Source: Roseateles sp.
GTDB taxonomy: Bacteria > Pseudomonadota > Gammaproteobacteria > Burkholderiales > Burkholderiaceae_C
Assembly: GCF_019237615.1 (NCBI RefSeq)
Contig: NZ_JAFAGT010000048.1
Location: forward strand, 1 to 64,000
DNA length: 64,000 bases
Direction: 5' to 3'
Positions 56,723-64,000 of this stretch are shown here, in pieces (the first letter of the stretch is position 1; each line of letters starts with the position of its first letter). The notes under the pieces are model-generated. The model worked only from the letters and a program-made list of their open reading frames with translations, did not search any database and was not told where the DNA came from. The position numbers and the translations under genes are program-made.

Positions 56723-59365
56723 TCAGTAGTCGATGCCCACGCGGATGCCGTAGGTCCGCGGGTCGTTCCAGTAGCCACGCACGAAGCCGCCGCCGTCCTG
56801 GGCCGAGTTCTTGGTCATCTTGTTGGTCGCGTTCAGCACGTAGAGCTCGGCGCGCCAGTACTTCGGCGCCTGCAGCTTGAGGCTGGCATCGATCTTGGTG
56901 AAGGCCTTCTGCGCGTCGGAGATGTGGGCGTTGTCGAGGTTGCGCAGCGTGAAGTACATCTTGTCCTGCCACTTCAGGTTGACCCAGGGCGTCAGCTCCC
57001 AGCCGTCGCCGAGCATGAAGCTCTGCGCGAAGTTGATGCCGAAGCTGTACTTGGGCGACAGCGGCAGGTGGTTGCCGGTAATGTCGTAGATCTGGCGGCC
57101 GGCGAACTCGCGGATGGGACCGCTGTAGGGGGCAGGGCATTCCGGCGCACCCATCTCGGCGCGCACGCCGCAGTTCCAGTCGTCGCTGTACGACGGGTAG
57201 TTCTTCATCTTGCTGTTGATGTAGCTGAAGAACGCGCCCAGCCTCGCGCCGGCCCAGGGCTTGTAGTCGACCTCCAGCTCCAGGCCGGGGATGCTGACCA
57301 CGCCGACGTTGATGGTCTGCCACTTGGTGACGATGTCGCAGGTGGGGTTGTCGTCGGGGCAGGGACCCTCGTGCTTGACCTTGGCGGCGAAGTAATCGCC
57401 TGTGACCTGCATGTCTTTGTAGCGGCTGAAGAAGAAGGTTGCCGCCAGGCTCAGCCGCTTGTTCAGCATCAGGCCCTTGTAGCCCAGCTCGAAGTTGGTG
57501 ACGGTCTCGGGCTTGTAGGGGAAGAAGGTGTACTGCGGGCCGGCCGGGCCGTCCACGCATTCATGACCGCCGCAGCGGTCATCCTTGTCGCCGAAGCCGC
57601 CGGCCTTGTAGCCGCTGGACAGCGAGGTGTAGACCATGTCCAGCGGCGTGATCTGCTTCTGCAGGCCCAGGCGGTAGGTGAACTTCCTCCAGCTCTCCGC
57701 GTGGTCGTTGCCCGCCGGAGGGCCCCATTCGGCATAGGCGCCGGTGCCGGCGAAGGGCCCCATCTGCTCGGTCAGGTCGCGGCCGTTGTGGGCGCGGAAG
57801 CCCGGCTCGCCCGGCGTGCCGGGGTGGAAGAGGCCGTTGTAGTAGGCCGGCGTGGAGCCGTCCCAGCCGCCGAAGACCTGGCCGCCCCGGTCGGTCTTCT
57901 TGTCGCGGCTGAAGCGGCCGCCCAGCGTCGCCGTCCAGGTCGGTGCGAATTTCCAGTCGGCCTGGGCGAAGACGGCCTTGGCGTCGATCTGGCGGTCGGG
58001 CTGGTGATAGAACTGGCTGGTCGGGAAGCCGTAGGGCGCCGTGACGAGCTGTTCCTGCGCATAGTCGATGGCGTTCTTCTCGTGCATCCAGAACAGGCCG
58101 GTGACGAGTTGCAGGCTGTCGTTGTGGTGCTTGAACTGCAGCTCGTGCACGCTGGACTTGTAGGTCGAGCCCAGCGTGATGGAGGTCTCGTCGCGGACAG
58201 GCCAGGTGCCCCAGTCGCCGTCCGGGCCTATGGGCTGGGTGACCGTCACCTGGCGGGACAGCGGGTGGTAGCCGGCGTCGTCGTCGGACTGCTGGGAGCG
58301 CTTCTGGTTGGCCAGTGCAAAGCCGTATTCGATGCTGCTTCGCGGGCCGAGGTTCCAGACCAGGTTGGAGCGCAGCGTGGCGATGGACATGTCGGTCTTG
58401 CCGGGCACGTTGATCTTCACGTCCCATTTGCCGCCGGTGCAGGCCCAGTCGGTGCCGGCGGCCTGGTCGCAGTCCTTCAGCGCGATGTCGCCGGCGCTGT
58501 TGTTCTGGAACTTCTCGTAGGCGAGCAGCCATTCGACATCGTTCGTCAGCTTCAGCCGGCCGGCGATGCGCGCCGCCCACTCGTCACGGTTGTAGTAATA
58601 GCGGCTCTTGGACACCAGAGTGTTGCGGCGCTGGTCCACGTCGGGAATGCCGTCGGCATGGAAGCCATGCTCGGGCATGTCGACGTCGGTGAAGTCCTGC
58701 TGCTGGTTGATCCAGCCGTCGCGCTTGATCTTGCTGACCGTGGCCCGCAGCGCGAGCTTGTCGTTGATCGCGATGTTCTGGATGAGGTTGAGTTGCCGCT
58801 TGCGGTAGTTGCCGAAGTCGACCTCGGCATTGCCGTAGGTGGCGCCGAATTCGGGCTTGGCCGGGATGATGTTGACGCTGCCGCCGGTGGAGTTGCGGCC
58901 GAACAGCGTGCCCTGCGGGCCGCGCAGCACCTCCACCTGTTCCAGGTCGAACATCAGCGCCAGCGCGCCCTGCGGTCGCGGCGAATACAGGCCGCCCACG
59001 TGCAGGCCCACGGCGGGGTCACCGATCTCGGTGAAGTTGGTGGAGCCGACACCGCGGATGTTGATCTGTATGCCCGAGTCGGCGCCGGAAGAGATCTGCA
59101 GATTTGGCACGGTGCCCGACAGGCCGCGCATGTCGTGGATGCCCTCGCGGCTCAGGGCTTCCTGGGTGATGGCGGTGACGGCCACGGGCGTCTTCAGGAG
59201 GCTGGTACTGACACGGGTCGCGTTGACGACCACGGTGGGTAGCTCGTTCTTGGCGTTGTCCTTGTCACCGGCGGCTTCCTGGGCCAGTGCGGGACCGCAG
59301 GCCATCAAGGCGGCGGCCGCCGCGGTCATGGTTCGGTGGCATCCTGCTCGGTTCGATCTCTTCAC
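56723..59365 (-). CDS. TonB-dependent outer-membrane receptor
   Basis: 880-residue receptor. Signal peptide ends ALMACGPALAQ, followed by a TonB-box-like ELPTVVVNATRVS. The plug domain (about 55-170) has LSGTVPNLQIS, IRGVGST and VEVLRGPQGTLFGRNSTGGSVNI. The 22-strand barrel ends in GIRVGIDY (terminal Tyr rather than Phe). The start at 59365 is assumed; an ATG 12 codons later is possible. It lies downstream of the MFS and PfkB genes on the same strand (73-base gap), consistent with outer-membrane uptake of the same carbohydrate. Confidence 0.95.
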   Translation of the reverse strand: MKRSNRAGCHRTMTAAAAALMACGPALAQEAAGDKDNAKNELPTVVVNATRVSTSLLKTPVAVTAITQEALSREGIHDMRGLSGTVPNLQISSGADSGIQINIRGVGSTNFTEIGDPAVGLHVGGLYSPRPQGALALMFDLEQVEVLRGPQGTLFGRNSTGGSVNIIPAKPEFGATYGNAEVDFGNYRKRQLNLIQNIAINDKLALRATVSKIKRDGWINQQQDFTDVDMPEHGFHADGIPDVDQRRNTLVSKSRYYYNRDEWAARIAGRLKLTNDVEWLLAYEKFQNNSAGDIALKDCDQAAGTDWACTGGKWDVKINVPGKTDMSIATLRSNLVWNLGPRSSIEYGFALANQKRSQQSDDDAGYHPLSRQVTVTQPIGPDGDWGTWPVRDETSITLGSTYKSSVHELQFKHHNDSLQLVTGLFWMHEKNAIDYAQEQLVTAPYGFPTSQFYHQPDRQIDAKAVFAQADWKFAPTWTATLGGRFSRDKKTDRGGQVFGGWDGSTPAYYNGLFHPGTPGEPGFRAHNGRDLTEQMGPFAGTGAYAEWGPPAGNDHAESWRKFTYRLGLQKQITPLDMVYTSLSSGYKAGGFGDKDDRCGGHECVDGPAGPQYTFFPYKPETVTNFELGYKGLMLNKRLSLAATFFFSRYKDMQVTGDYFAAKVKHEGPCPDDNPTCDIVTKWQTINVGVVSIPGLELEVDYKPWAGARLGAFFSYINSKMKNYPSYSDDWNCGVRAEMGAPECPAPYSGPIREFAGRQIYDITGNHLPLSPKYSFGINFAQSFMLGDGWELTPWVNLKWQDKMYFTLRNLDNAHISDAQKAFTKIDASLKLQAPKYWRAELYVLNATNKMTKNSAQDGGGFVRGYWNDPRTYGIRVGIDY

Positions 59366-59438
59366 GCTTGGCTCCTTGTTTGTAGTTTGGGCGGCCGCCG
59401 TCCTGGCATGGCCGCCATGACGGGGTTGAGTCGGGAAA

Positions 59439-60671
59439 TCAGGCGCCCGGTCTGGGCTTGGTCGGGGACAGCAACTGCGCCAGCGATACCGTCTCGTTGC
59501 GCACGAGAGGCCTTGCCCAGCCGCTGACGCCGAGGATGTAGGCGAGGGTCAGGAAGACCGTGGACATGGCGGCGCGCAGGCCGAACTGGTCGCCCAGCAC
59601 GCCCACGAGCAGCGGCATGACGGCGCCGCCGAGGATGCCTGTGCACAGTACCCCGGAGAGCGCGCCGTGATGGCGTGGCACGGAGTTCAGCCCCAGCGAC
59701 GAGACGACCGAGAACATCACGGACAGGAAGAAGCCCGACGCCGGGAAGGCCCACAGTGAAACGCCGGCCGGCCCGAACAGTGCCAGCCCCGCGCAGGCCA
59801 GGGCCAGCGTCGTGAAGGCGGCCAGCACGACGCGCGAGTCCAGCAGCTTCAGCAGCAGCAGGCCCAGCAGGCAGCCCAGCGACATCAGGCCCCAGAAGCC
59901 GCCCACCGCGTCGGCGCCGTCGCCGGTGGCCGAGATGCCGTGGTAGGTGGCGAGGAACTGCGACATCCAGTTCGCCAGCGTCTGTTCGGTGCCGACATAG
60001 GCCATGACGCCGAGGAAGAACAGGCGCACGTCGCGGCGGGCCAGCAACTCCTTGTAGGCGGCCCAGCCGCCGCTGCGTTCTTCGTCCGTCAGTTCGACCT
60101 CGGGCAGCGGCAGGGTCTGGTTGGCGACGACCAGCGCGATGAAGCCCGCCGCGAACACCCAGTAAAAGGGCACCCAGGCCAGGCCTTGCGCGGCGGCCCC
60201 GGGCCGCTCCATCAGCAGCTTGAAGGCCAGCGGGCTGAGGAAGGACGCCAGGCCGAAGATGAGCTGGCCCATCACCGAGAAGAAGGCGAAATGCGCCTCG
60301 CCGCCTGCCGTGCGCATCAGCGGGATGATGACGACCTGCAGCAGCGCCATGCCCAGGCCGATGACGAACAGGCCGCCGATGGCTGTGGCATAGCCGGGCC
60401 ACAGCGCGATAGCGAGCGAGCCGCTGAAGTTCAGCGCGAAGGCGACCAGGATGGTCAGCCGCGAGCCCCTGGCCTCGACCAGCATGCCGCCGGGGATGGA
60501 TACCAGGCCGTAGGCCAGGAAGAAGGAGAAGGGCAGGAAGCCCGCCATCGCCAGGCTGAGCTTGAAGTCCTGGATGATGATGGGCATCAGCGGCCCGATC
60601 AGGTTGGTGACGAACGAGATCACGAACCAGATCACCAGGATGTAGCCGACGATGAGGGCGCGGTGCTTCAT
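59439..60671 (-). CDS. FucP/GluP-like MFS sugar transporter
   Basis: 410-residue, about 12-helix permease of the fucose/glucose-galactose MFS branch (FFLAYGLVSIPGGMLVEARGSR in the first half). Conserved acidic and aromatic residues lie in the early helices (LIGPLMPIIIQDFKLSLAMAGFLPFSFF). It probably takes up a monosaccharide or aminosugar by proton symport. It starts 8 bases after the pfkB stop (co-transcribed) and precedes the TonB receptor. Substrate not determined. Confidence 0.9.
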   Translation of the reverse strand: MKHRALIVGYILVIWFVISFVTNLIGPLMPIIIQDFKLSLAMAGFLPFSFFLAYGLVSIPGGMLVEARGSRLTILVAFALNFSGSLAIALWPGYATAIGGLFVIGLGMALLQVVIIPLMRTAGGEAHFAFFSVMGQLIFGLASFLSPLAFKLLMERPGAAAQGLAWVPFYWVFAAGFIALVVANQTLPLPEVELTDEERSGGWAAYKELLARRDVRLFFLGVMAYVGTEQTLANWMSQFLATYHGISATGDGADAVGGFWGLMSLGCLLGLLLLKLLDSRVVLAAFTTLALACAGLALFGPAGVSLWAFPASGFFLSVMFSVVSSLGLNSVPRHHGALSGVLCTGILGGAVMPLLVGVLGDQFGLRAAMSTVFLTLAYILGVSGWARPLVRNETVSLAQLLSPTKPRPGA

Positions 60672-60679
60672 GTTGGGCT

Positions 60680-61630
60680 TCAGGCGGCGACGCAGTCGGC
60701 GAACTCGCCGGCGCGTATGGTCTTGCGCGGGAAGCGCGACAGGATGGCGCGGGCCGTGCGGCAGCCGGCGGCCAGGCCCTGGTCCAGCGTGCCGCCGCGC
60801 AGGCGGGCACTGAGGTAGCCGGCATTGAAGGCGTCGCCCGCGCCGATGGTGTCGAAGATGTTGGCCGGCTCGGCGCCATGCTCGGTGCGCCGGCCGGCCT
60901 CGAAGCCGATGGCGCCGCGGGCGCCGACTTTGACGACGAGGCTGGCGCCGGGCTTGAGCTCGCCGGCGATGAGCGCCAGCGCCGCGTCCAGGTCCTCGGT
61001 GCCCGCAATGCTGCGCGCCTCCAGCTCGTTGATGAGCAGGTGGTCGCAGTGCTGCAGCCAGCCGCGCACCTCAGCGAGGGTGTCCGCATCCCAGCCCTCG
61101 GGTGGCCAGCCGGTGTCCAGCGCCACCCGGTAGCCGCGCGCCGAAGCCTCGGCGAGCAGGTCTTCATAGCGGGCGCGCAGGCCGGTCAGCAGGAAGGGGG
61201 CGGTGAAGAGGGCGATGGCCGGCACCTCGGCGGGCTGCAGATGCTTCAGCACATGCTGGGCCGACAGCTGCTGCAGGTGGCCGTGGGTGGTGAAGAAGTT
61301 GCGGTCGCCGCAGGCATGCATCAGGCCGACGGAGATGGTCGTCTCGACGTCGCAGACCTCGAGGTGGGTGCGCAGGCCCGTGAACTGCTCGGCCAGCCAG
61401 CGGCCGAAGTGGTCGTGGCCGACGGCGGAGATGAGCTGGGTGCGCTGGCCGATGTGGCGGCTTGCCAGCGCGGCGTTGGCGCCGGAGCCGCCGGCCCGCA
61501 GTTCGCTGCGGGGCATCAGCAGCTCGGTGCCGATGGTGGGCCAGCCGTCCAGGGAGCCGAGTACGAGGTCGGCGCCGACGTCGCCGACGATGCTGAGCTG
61601 GGGGCTGAAAAGTGCGCGATCCGTGTCCAT
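60680..61630 (-). CDS. PfkB-family carbohydrate kinase
   Basis: 316-residue ribokinase/fructokinase-like enzyme. The N-terminal substrate motif ELRAGGSGANAALASRHIG and the catalytic motif DTIGAGDAFNAGYL (Asp base) are present. Upstream the ATG at 61630 is only 8 bases from a TATAGT -10 box, so the mRNA appears to be leaderless or nearly so. First gene of a pfkB-MFS-TonB receptor unit. Sugar specificity cannot be inferred from the motifs alone. Confidence 0.92.
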   Translation of the reverse strand: MDTDRALFSPQLSIVGDVGADLVLGSLDGWPTIGTELLMPRSELRAGGSGANAALASRHIGQRTQLISAVGHDHFGRWLAEQFTGLRTHLEVCDVETTISVGLMHACGDRNFFTTHGHLQQLSAQHVLKHLQPAEVPAIALFTAPFLLTGLRARYEDLLAEASARGYRVALDTGWPPEGWDADTLAEVRGWLQHCDHLLINELEARSIAGTEDLDAALALIAGELKPGASLVVKVGARGAIGFEAGRRTEHGAEPANIFDTIGAGDAFNAGYLSARLRGGTLDQGLAAGCRTARAILSRFPRKTIRAGEFADCVAA

Positions 61631-61638
61631 GGGCGGCG

Positions 61639-61698
61639 ACTATAGGAGCCCATCGGACGGTGTGTCAATAAATAAATCCAGTGGATTGAAATATTTAT
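61639..61698 (-). promoter_or_regulatory. pfkB promoter with ROK-type operator (conserved 60-nt module, copy 1)
   Basis: Minus strand, in order: ATAAATAT (61698-61691), AATCCACTGGATT palindrome (61687-61675), TTGACA, 18-base spacer, TATAGT (61644-61639). The palindrome lies just upstream of the -35. The whole module aligns without gaps with 63067-63126 (copy 2). The AT-rich palindrome is the kind of site bound by ROK repressors. It overlaps the 3' end of the ROK gene and ends 8 bases before the pfkB ATG. Confidence 0.7.
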
Positions 61699-62945
61699 CC
61701 GGCCCGCTTTGGCGGTGGCCGGTGGCCCAGCAGTTCGGCCACGTCGGCGTCGCCGCGGCGGTCCTGCTGTAGCACTTCCAGACGTGGCGACAGCATCTCG
61801 TAGATGGGCAGCACGGCGGCGCCGAGGAGGGAGCTGTCGTCCTGGCGGTCGGACAGCACGATGCGGGTCTCGGGCGCCGCCATCCCGCCGCGCACCGAGC
61901 GGTGCCAGGGCAGGGCCAGGCTCACCAGGTGCTCGACGAGGATCTTGGGCGCCGAGCCGCCGATGACGATAGAGCGCGGGTCCAGCATGTTCTCGATCAT
62001 GCAGACGGCATCGCGCAGGCGGTCGGCGGCCTGGCGGCACCAGCGGTGCAGCGCCGTGTCGCCGGGCTGCTGCAGGCGCTGTGCGAGGTCGACGGTCCAG
62101 ACCTCGTGGTCGCTCACACCGATGGCCTCGGCCAGCGAATGCATGGACAGGTAGCGCTCAAGGCAGCCGCGGTTGCCGCAGTAGCAGGGCGTGCCGCCCG
62201 GCATGACCGGCACATGGCCGATCTCGGTCGCGTTGCCGTCGGCGCCCGGGTATGCCGAGCGGCCGATGACCAGGGCGCCGCCCAGGCCCAGGCCCAGGTG
62301 GAGGTAGAAGAAGTCGTCCAGGTGCCTGGCGACGCCGAACAGCGTCTCGCCCAGGGCGCCCGCAACGCTGTCGACGCGGTAGAAGAGGGGCAGGCCGGTG
62401 GCTTCGTGGAGTTCGTCGAGGACGGACAGGTCGTGCCAGCCCTCCAGGGCCGTCGGACCGACGAAGCTGATCTCGGTATGGCCGAGCGGGCCGGGCAGGG
62501 CCACGCCTATGCCCCACAGCCGCTCGTTCGACTCGCGCCGCAGCCGGGCCACCAACTGCAGCATGGCGGCCAGCATCTGCTGGCGATCGCCGGTGTCCAT
62601 CTCCACCTCGCAGCGGTGGCGGATCTCGCCGACGAGGTTGACGAGCGCGGCCGACGCGCGACCGGGCTCCAGGCTGATGCCGATGGCGTTGCCGGCCTGG
62701 GGATTGAGCTCGAAGGCGATGGGCGGCTGGCCCCGGGATTTGTCGACCTTCTGGCGCCTTGACACGATGAGGCCGATGGACTCCAGGTCGTTGGTGATGT
62801 TGGCCACCGTCTGCGGGCTCAGCGACACCATGTCGGCGATGTCCTTGCGCGAGGCGGCGCCCTGCTGGCGGATGAAGTCCAGCACCACGCGGCGGTTGTA
62901 GGGGGCGCTGGACTGTTGGGTGGCTCCTCGGCCGGTGGTTCTCAT
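61695..62945 (-). CDS. ROK-family transcriptional regulator
   Basis: 416-residue regulator. An N-terminal winged helix-turn-helix (about 15-75; VLDFIRQQGAASRKDIADMVSLSPQTVANITNDLE) is followed by a sugar-binding ROK domain with LGLGLGGALVIG and the zinc motif CYCGNRGCLERY. The start at 62945 (MRTTGRGATQ) gives a normal N-terminus; longer starts are possible. It is likely the repressor (or dual regulator) of pfkB-MFS-TonB and of the divergent gene at 63188, through the shared palindrome. Confidence 0.93.
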   Translation of the reverse strand: MRTTGRGATQQSSAPYNRRVVLDFIRQQGAASRKDIADMVSLSPQTVANITNDLESIGLIVSRRQKVDKSRGQPPIAFELNPQAGNAIGISLEPGRASAALVNLVGEIRHRCEVEMDTGDRQQMLAAMLQLVARLRRESNERLWGIGVALPGPLGHTEISFVGPTALEGWHDLSVLDELHEATGLPLFYRVDSVAGALGETLFGVARHLDDFFYLHLGLGLGGALVIGRSAYPGADGNATEIGHVPVMPGGTPCYCGNRGCLERYLSMHSLAEAIGVSDHEVWTVDLAQRLQQPGDTALHRWCRQAADRLRDAVCMIENMLDPRSIVIGGSAPKILVEHLVSLALPWHRSVRGGMAAPETRIVLSDRQDDSSLLGAAVLPIYEMLSPRLEVLQQDRRGDADVAELLGHRPPPKRAG

Positions 62946-63066
62946 GCGTGCGGATGGCGCCCTGGATGGCGCCATGATGATAGTGGGCAGGCTGCTGCCG
63001 GGTCGGTGGCCGCGCGTGGACGGCCGATGCCGGCATTGTGTCCGAGCCGCATGTCAGGGCTTTGAA

Positions 63067-63126
63067 ATAAATATATATAGCCACTGGATTTAAGTATTGA
63101 CGACGCCGGGTGAGCCCTCCTACAGT
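63067..63126 (+). promoter_or_regulatory. Promoter/operator of the terminal gene (conserved 60-nt module, copy 2)
   Basis: Plus strand ATAAATAT (63067-63074), CCACTGGATTTA (63081-63092), TTGACG (63097-63102), 18-base spacer, TACAGT (63121-63126). It is identical in layout to copy 1 and shares CCACTGGATTTA, TATTGAC and CTCCTAYAGTCGC, but the left half of the palindrome (AATCC) has changed to TAGCC. Expected transcript start near 63134 gives a roughly 55-base leader. Confidence 0.65.
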
Positions 63127-63187
63127 CGCGCCGCTCGTGGGCACGACCCTCCCGTGGCGCCAGCCACTGACTTCTGTCGAGGCGAAC

Positions 63188-64000
63188 ATGCAATCTCCCC
63201 GTCTTTCCCGGATCGGCTCCTGCACGCTGCTGGCGTTGCTGGGCGCTTCATCGATGGCCCTGGCGGACGGCAGTGCCCGCCACGCGGAGAAGGCCACGGC
63301 CTTCGTGCGCGACGGCTGGCTGTACACGAACACAGAGACCGCCAGTGGCCAGGCCCTGGTGACGGCTGTCCAGCCGGCGGTCGCCAGCGGTGTCATCCCG
63401 GTGGGCGATGCGCGCGTCTACGGCAAGGTCTTCGACAAGAACCGCAAGCTGACGGTGGCGCAGTGGCAGGCGGTGCTCAGCATGGACGCCTACCCCGAGA
63501 ACGGCACCACCAACTATCAGGACGTCGGGCCCTGGCGCTACTGCGAGGTGGACTACGAGGCCAGTGTCGGCATCTCCGACTACCGCGGCAACACCTTCGG
63601 GCCGGTCGGCGTGACGACGGTCGGCGACTTCCCCGCCTACTTCAAGAACGCCTTCGCGCCCTATGTACTGGGCAAGATCGGCGCGACCAACGCGGACATG
63701 AAGAACTGGGGCGTGCAGGTCACCGGCGTGTCGGCCGGCAATTTCAAGGCCGACGACACGGCGCTGGACCCCTATCCGAATCTGAGCCGTGGCAACGCGA
63801 CCAAGCGCGCGGCCCTGACCAAGATCTGCAAGGCTCTGCAGTCGACCTTCGACACCCAGCAGGACCAGTATGTGATGAGCCACTACGCGCACATCAACAA
63901 CGACAAGCTGCTGCCGGTGCTCGACGCGCTCAAGGGCCTGGGCTTCACGGCTTTCGACAAATACAACCTCGTCGGGCTGGCCTTCCAGGTCCAGGTCAAC
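63188..64000 (+). CDS. Unrecognised exported protein (3' end outside window)
   Basis: Open frame of at least 271 codons from ATG 63188 to the window end with no stop. Signal peptide CTLLALLGASSMALA, cleavage near residue 28. The mature part is rich in Tyr, Trp and Asn/Asp with KATAFVRDGWLYTNTETASGQ, YPENGTTNYQDVGPWRYCEVDYEASVG and a central YVMSHYAHINND. I recognise no family. It diverges from the ROK regulator gene and has the same promoter module as the sugar-kinase operon, so it is probably a secreted or periplasmic component of the same pathway. Confidence 0.85.
   Translation, partial: MQSPRLSRIGSCTLLALLGASSMALADGSARHAEKATAFVRDGWLYTNTETASGQALVTAVQPAVASGVIPVGDARVYGKVFDKNRKLTVAQWQAVLSMDAYPENGTTNYQDVGPWRYCEVDYEASVGISDYRGNTFGPVGVTTVGDFPAYFKNAFAPYVLGKIGATNADMKNWGVQVTGVSAGNFKADDTALDPYPNLSRGNATKRAALTKICKALQSTFDTQQDQYVMSHYAHINNDKLLPVLDALKGLGFTAFDKYNLVGLAFQVQVN

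Noticed and set aside
59366-59438. Third copy of the ROK promoter module ahead of the TonB receptor
   Set aside because: The gap is GC-rich and lacks CCACTGGATTTA or TATTGAC; the receptor is more likely transcribed from the pfkB promoter.

Overview
The window is GC-rich chromosomal DNA, with coding density and gene content typical of a betaproteobacterium of the order Burkholderiales. Clues are gloB / SAM-methyltransferase / rnhA side by side, dnaX-ebfC-recR, hemH-S4 protein-grpE-dnaK-dnaJ, a classical ArgA with fused kinase-like and acetyltransferase domains, and a 745-residue RpoD with a Lys/Ala-rich N-terminus. A Roseateles/Rubrivivax/Mitsuaria-like organism is my best guess, not a demonstrated assignment. 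I see no rRNA, convincing tRNA, CRISPR array, insertion sequence or prophage.

Layout, left to right. 1-7240 (minus): a CheY-like receiver (cut by the window edge), a chemoreceptor with no periplasmic domain, two tandem KdpE-like response regulators, a KdpD-like kinase lacking the usual N-terminal KdpD domain, and an EptA-type phosphoethanolamine transferase. 7315-13733 (minus): the heat-shock block dnaJ, dnaK, grpE with two sigma-32-like promoters, then an S4 RNA-binding protein, hemH and a cyclase-FHA fusion. 13833-21477 (minus): rpoD, dnaG and a large membrane GGDEF-EAL protein. 21730-24047 (minus): an H-NS-like protein, YggX and ArgA. 24133-34639 (plus): a VOC protein, the helicase HrpA, two consecutive kinase-fold/HDOD signalling proteins, and a DUF4398 lipoprotein with a DUF4398-OmpA protein. 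The SRP RNA gene, a SirB-like protein and a divergent PurM-like protein follow on the minus strand.

36506-40960 (plus) holds a predicted beta-rich cytosolic protein, dnaX, ebfC, recR and a MAPEG-like protein. 40971-44540 holds mltD and gloB (minus) diverging from a methyltransferase and rnhA (plus). 44561-50984 (plus) holds an exported amidohydrolase, a peptide-type ABC solute-binding protein, dcd and an S46 dipeptidyl-peptidase. 51045-56718 holds YceI, a lipoprotein with an L,D-transpeptidase-like tail, a DUF1566-like protein, and an ABC ATPase / ABC-2 permease / small exported protein set. 56723-64000 is a probable carbohydrate-uptake locus: TonB receptor, FucP-like MFS transporter, PfkB sugar kinase and ROK regulator, diverging from an unrecognised exported protein that runs off the end.

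Most of the window is housekeeping. The parts most worth a second look are: (1) the adjacent pseudokinase-HDOD and kinase-HDOD-GAF genes; (2) a 60-nt promoter/operator module that aligns without gaps between pfkB and the terminal unknown gene, implying a small ROK regulon and an almost leaderless pfkB mRNA; (3) the eptA / truncated KdpD / duplicated KdpE cluster with TTTACGC direct and inverted repeats; (4) the divergent PurM paralogue; (5) degenerate catalytic motifs in the GGDEF-EAL protein; and (6) an 18-bp tandem repeat inside the dnaG hinge. All functions come from reading motifs by eye; no database search was run.
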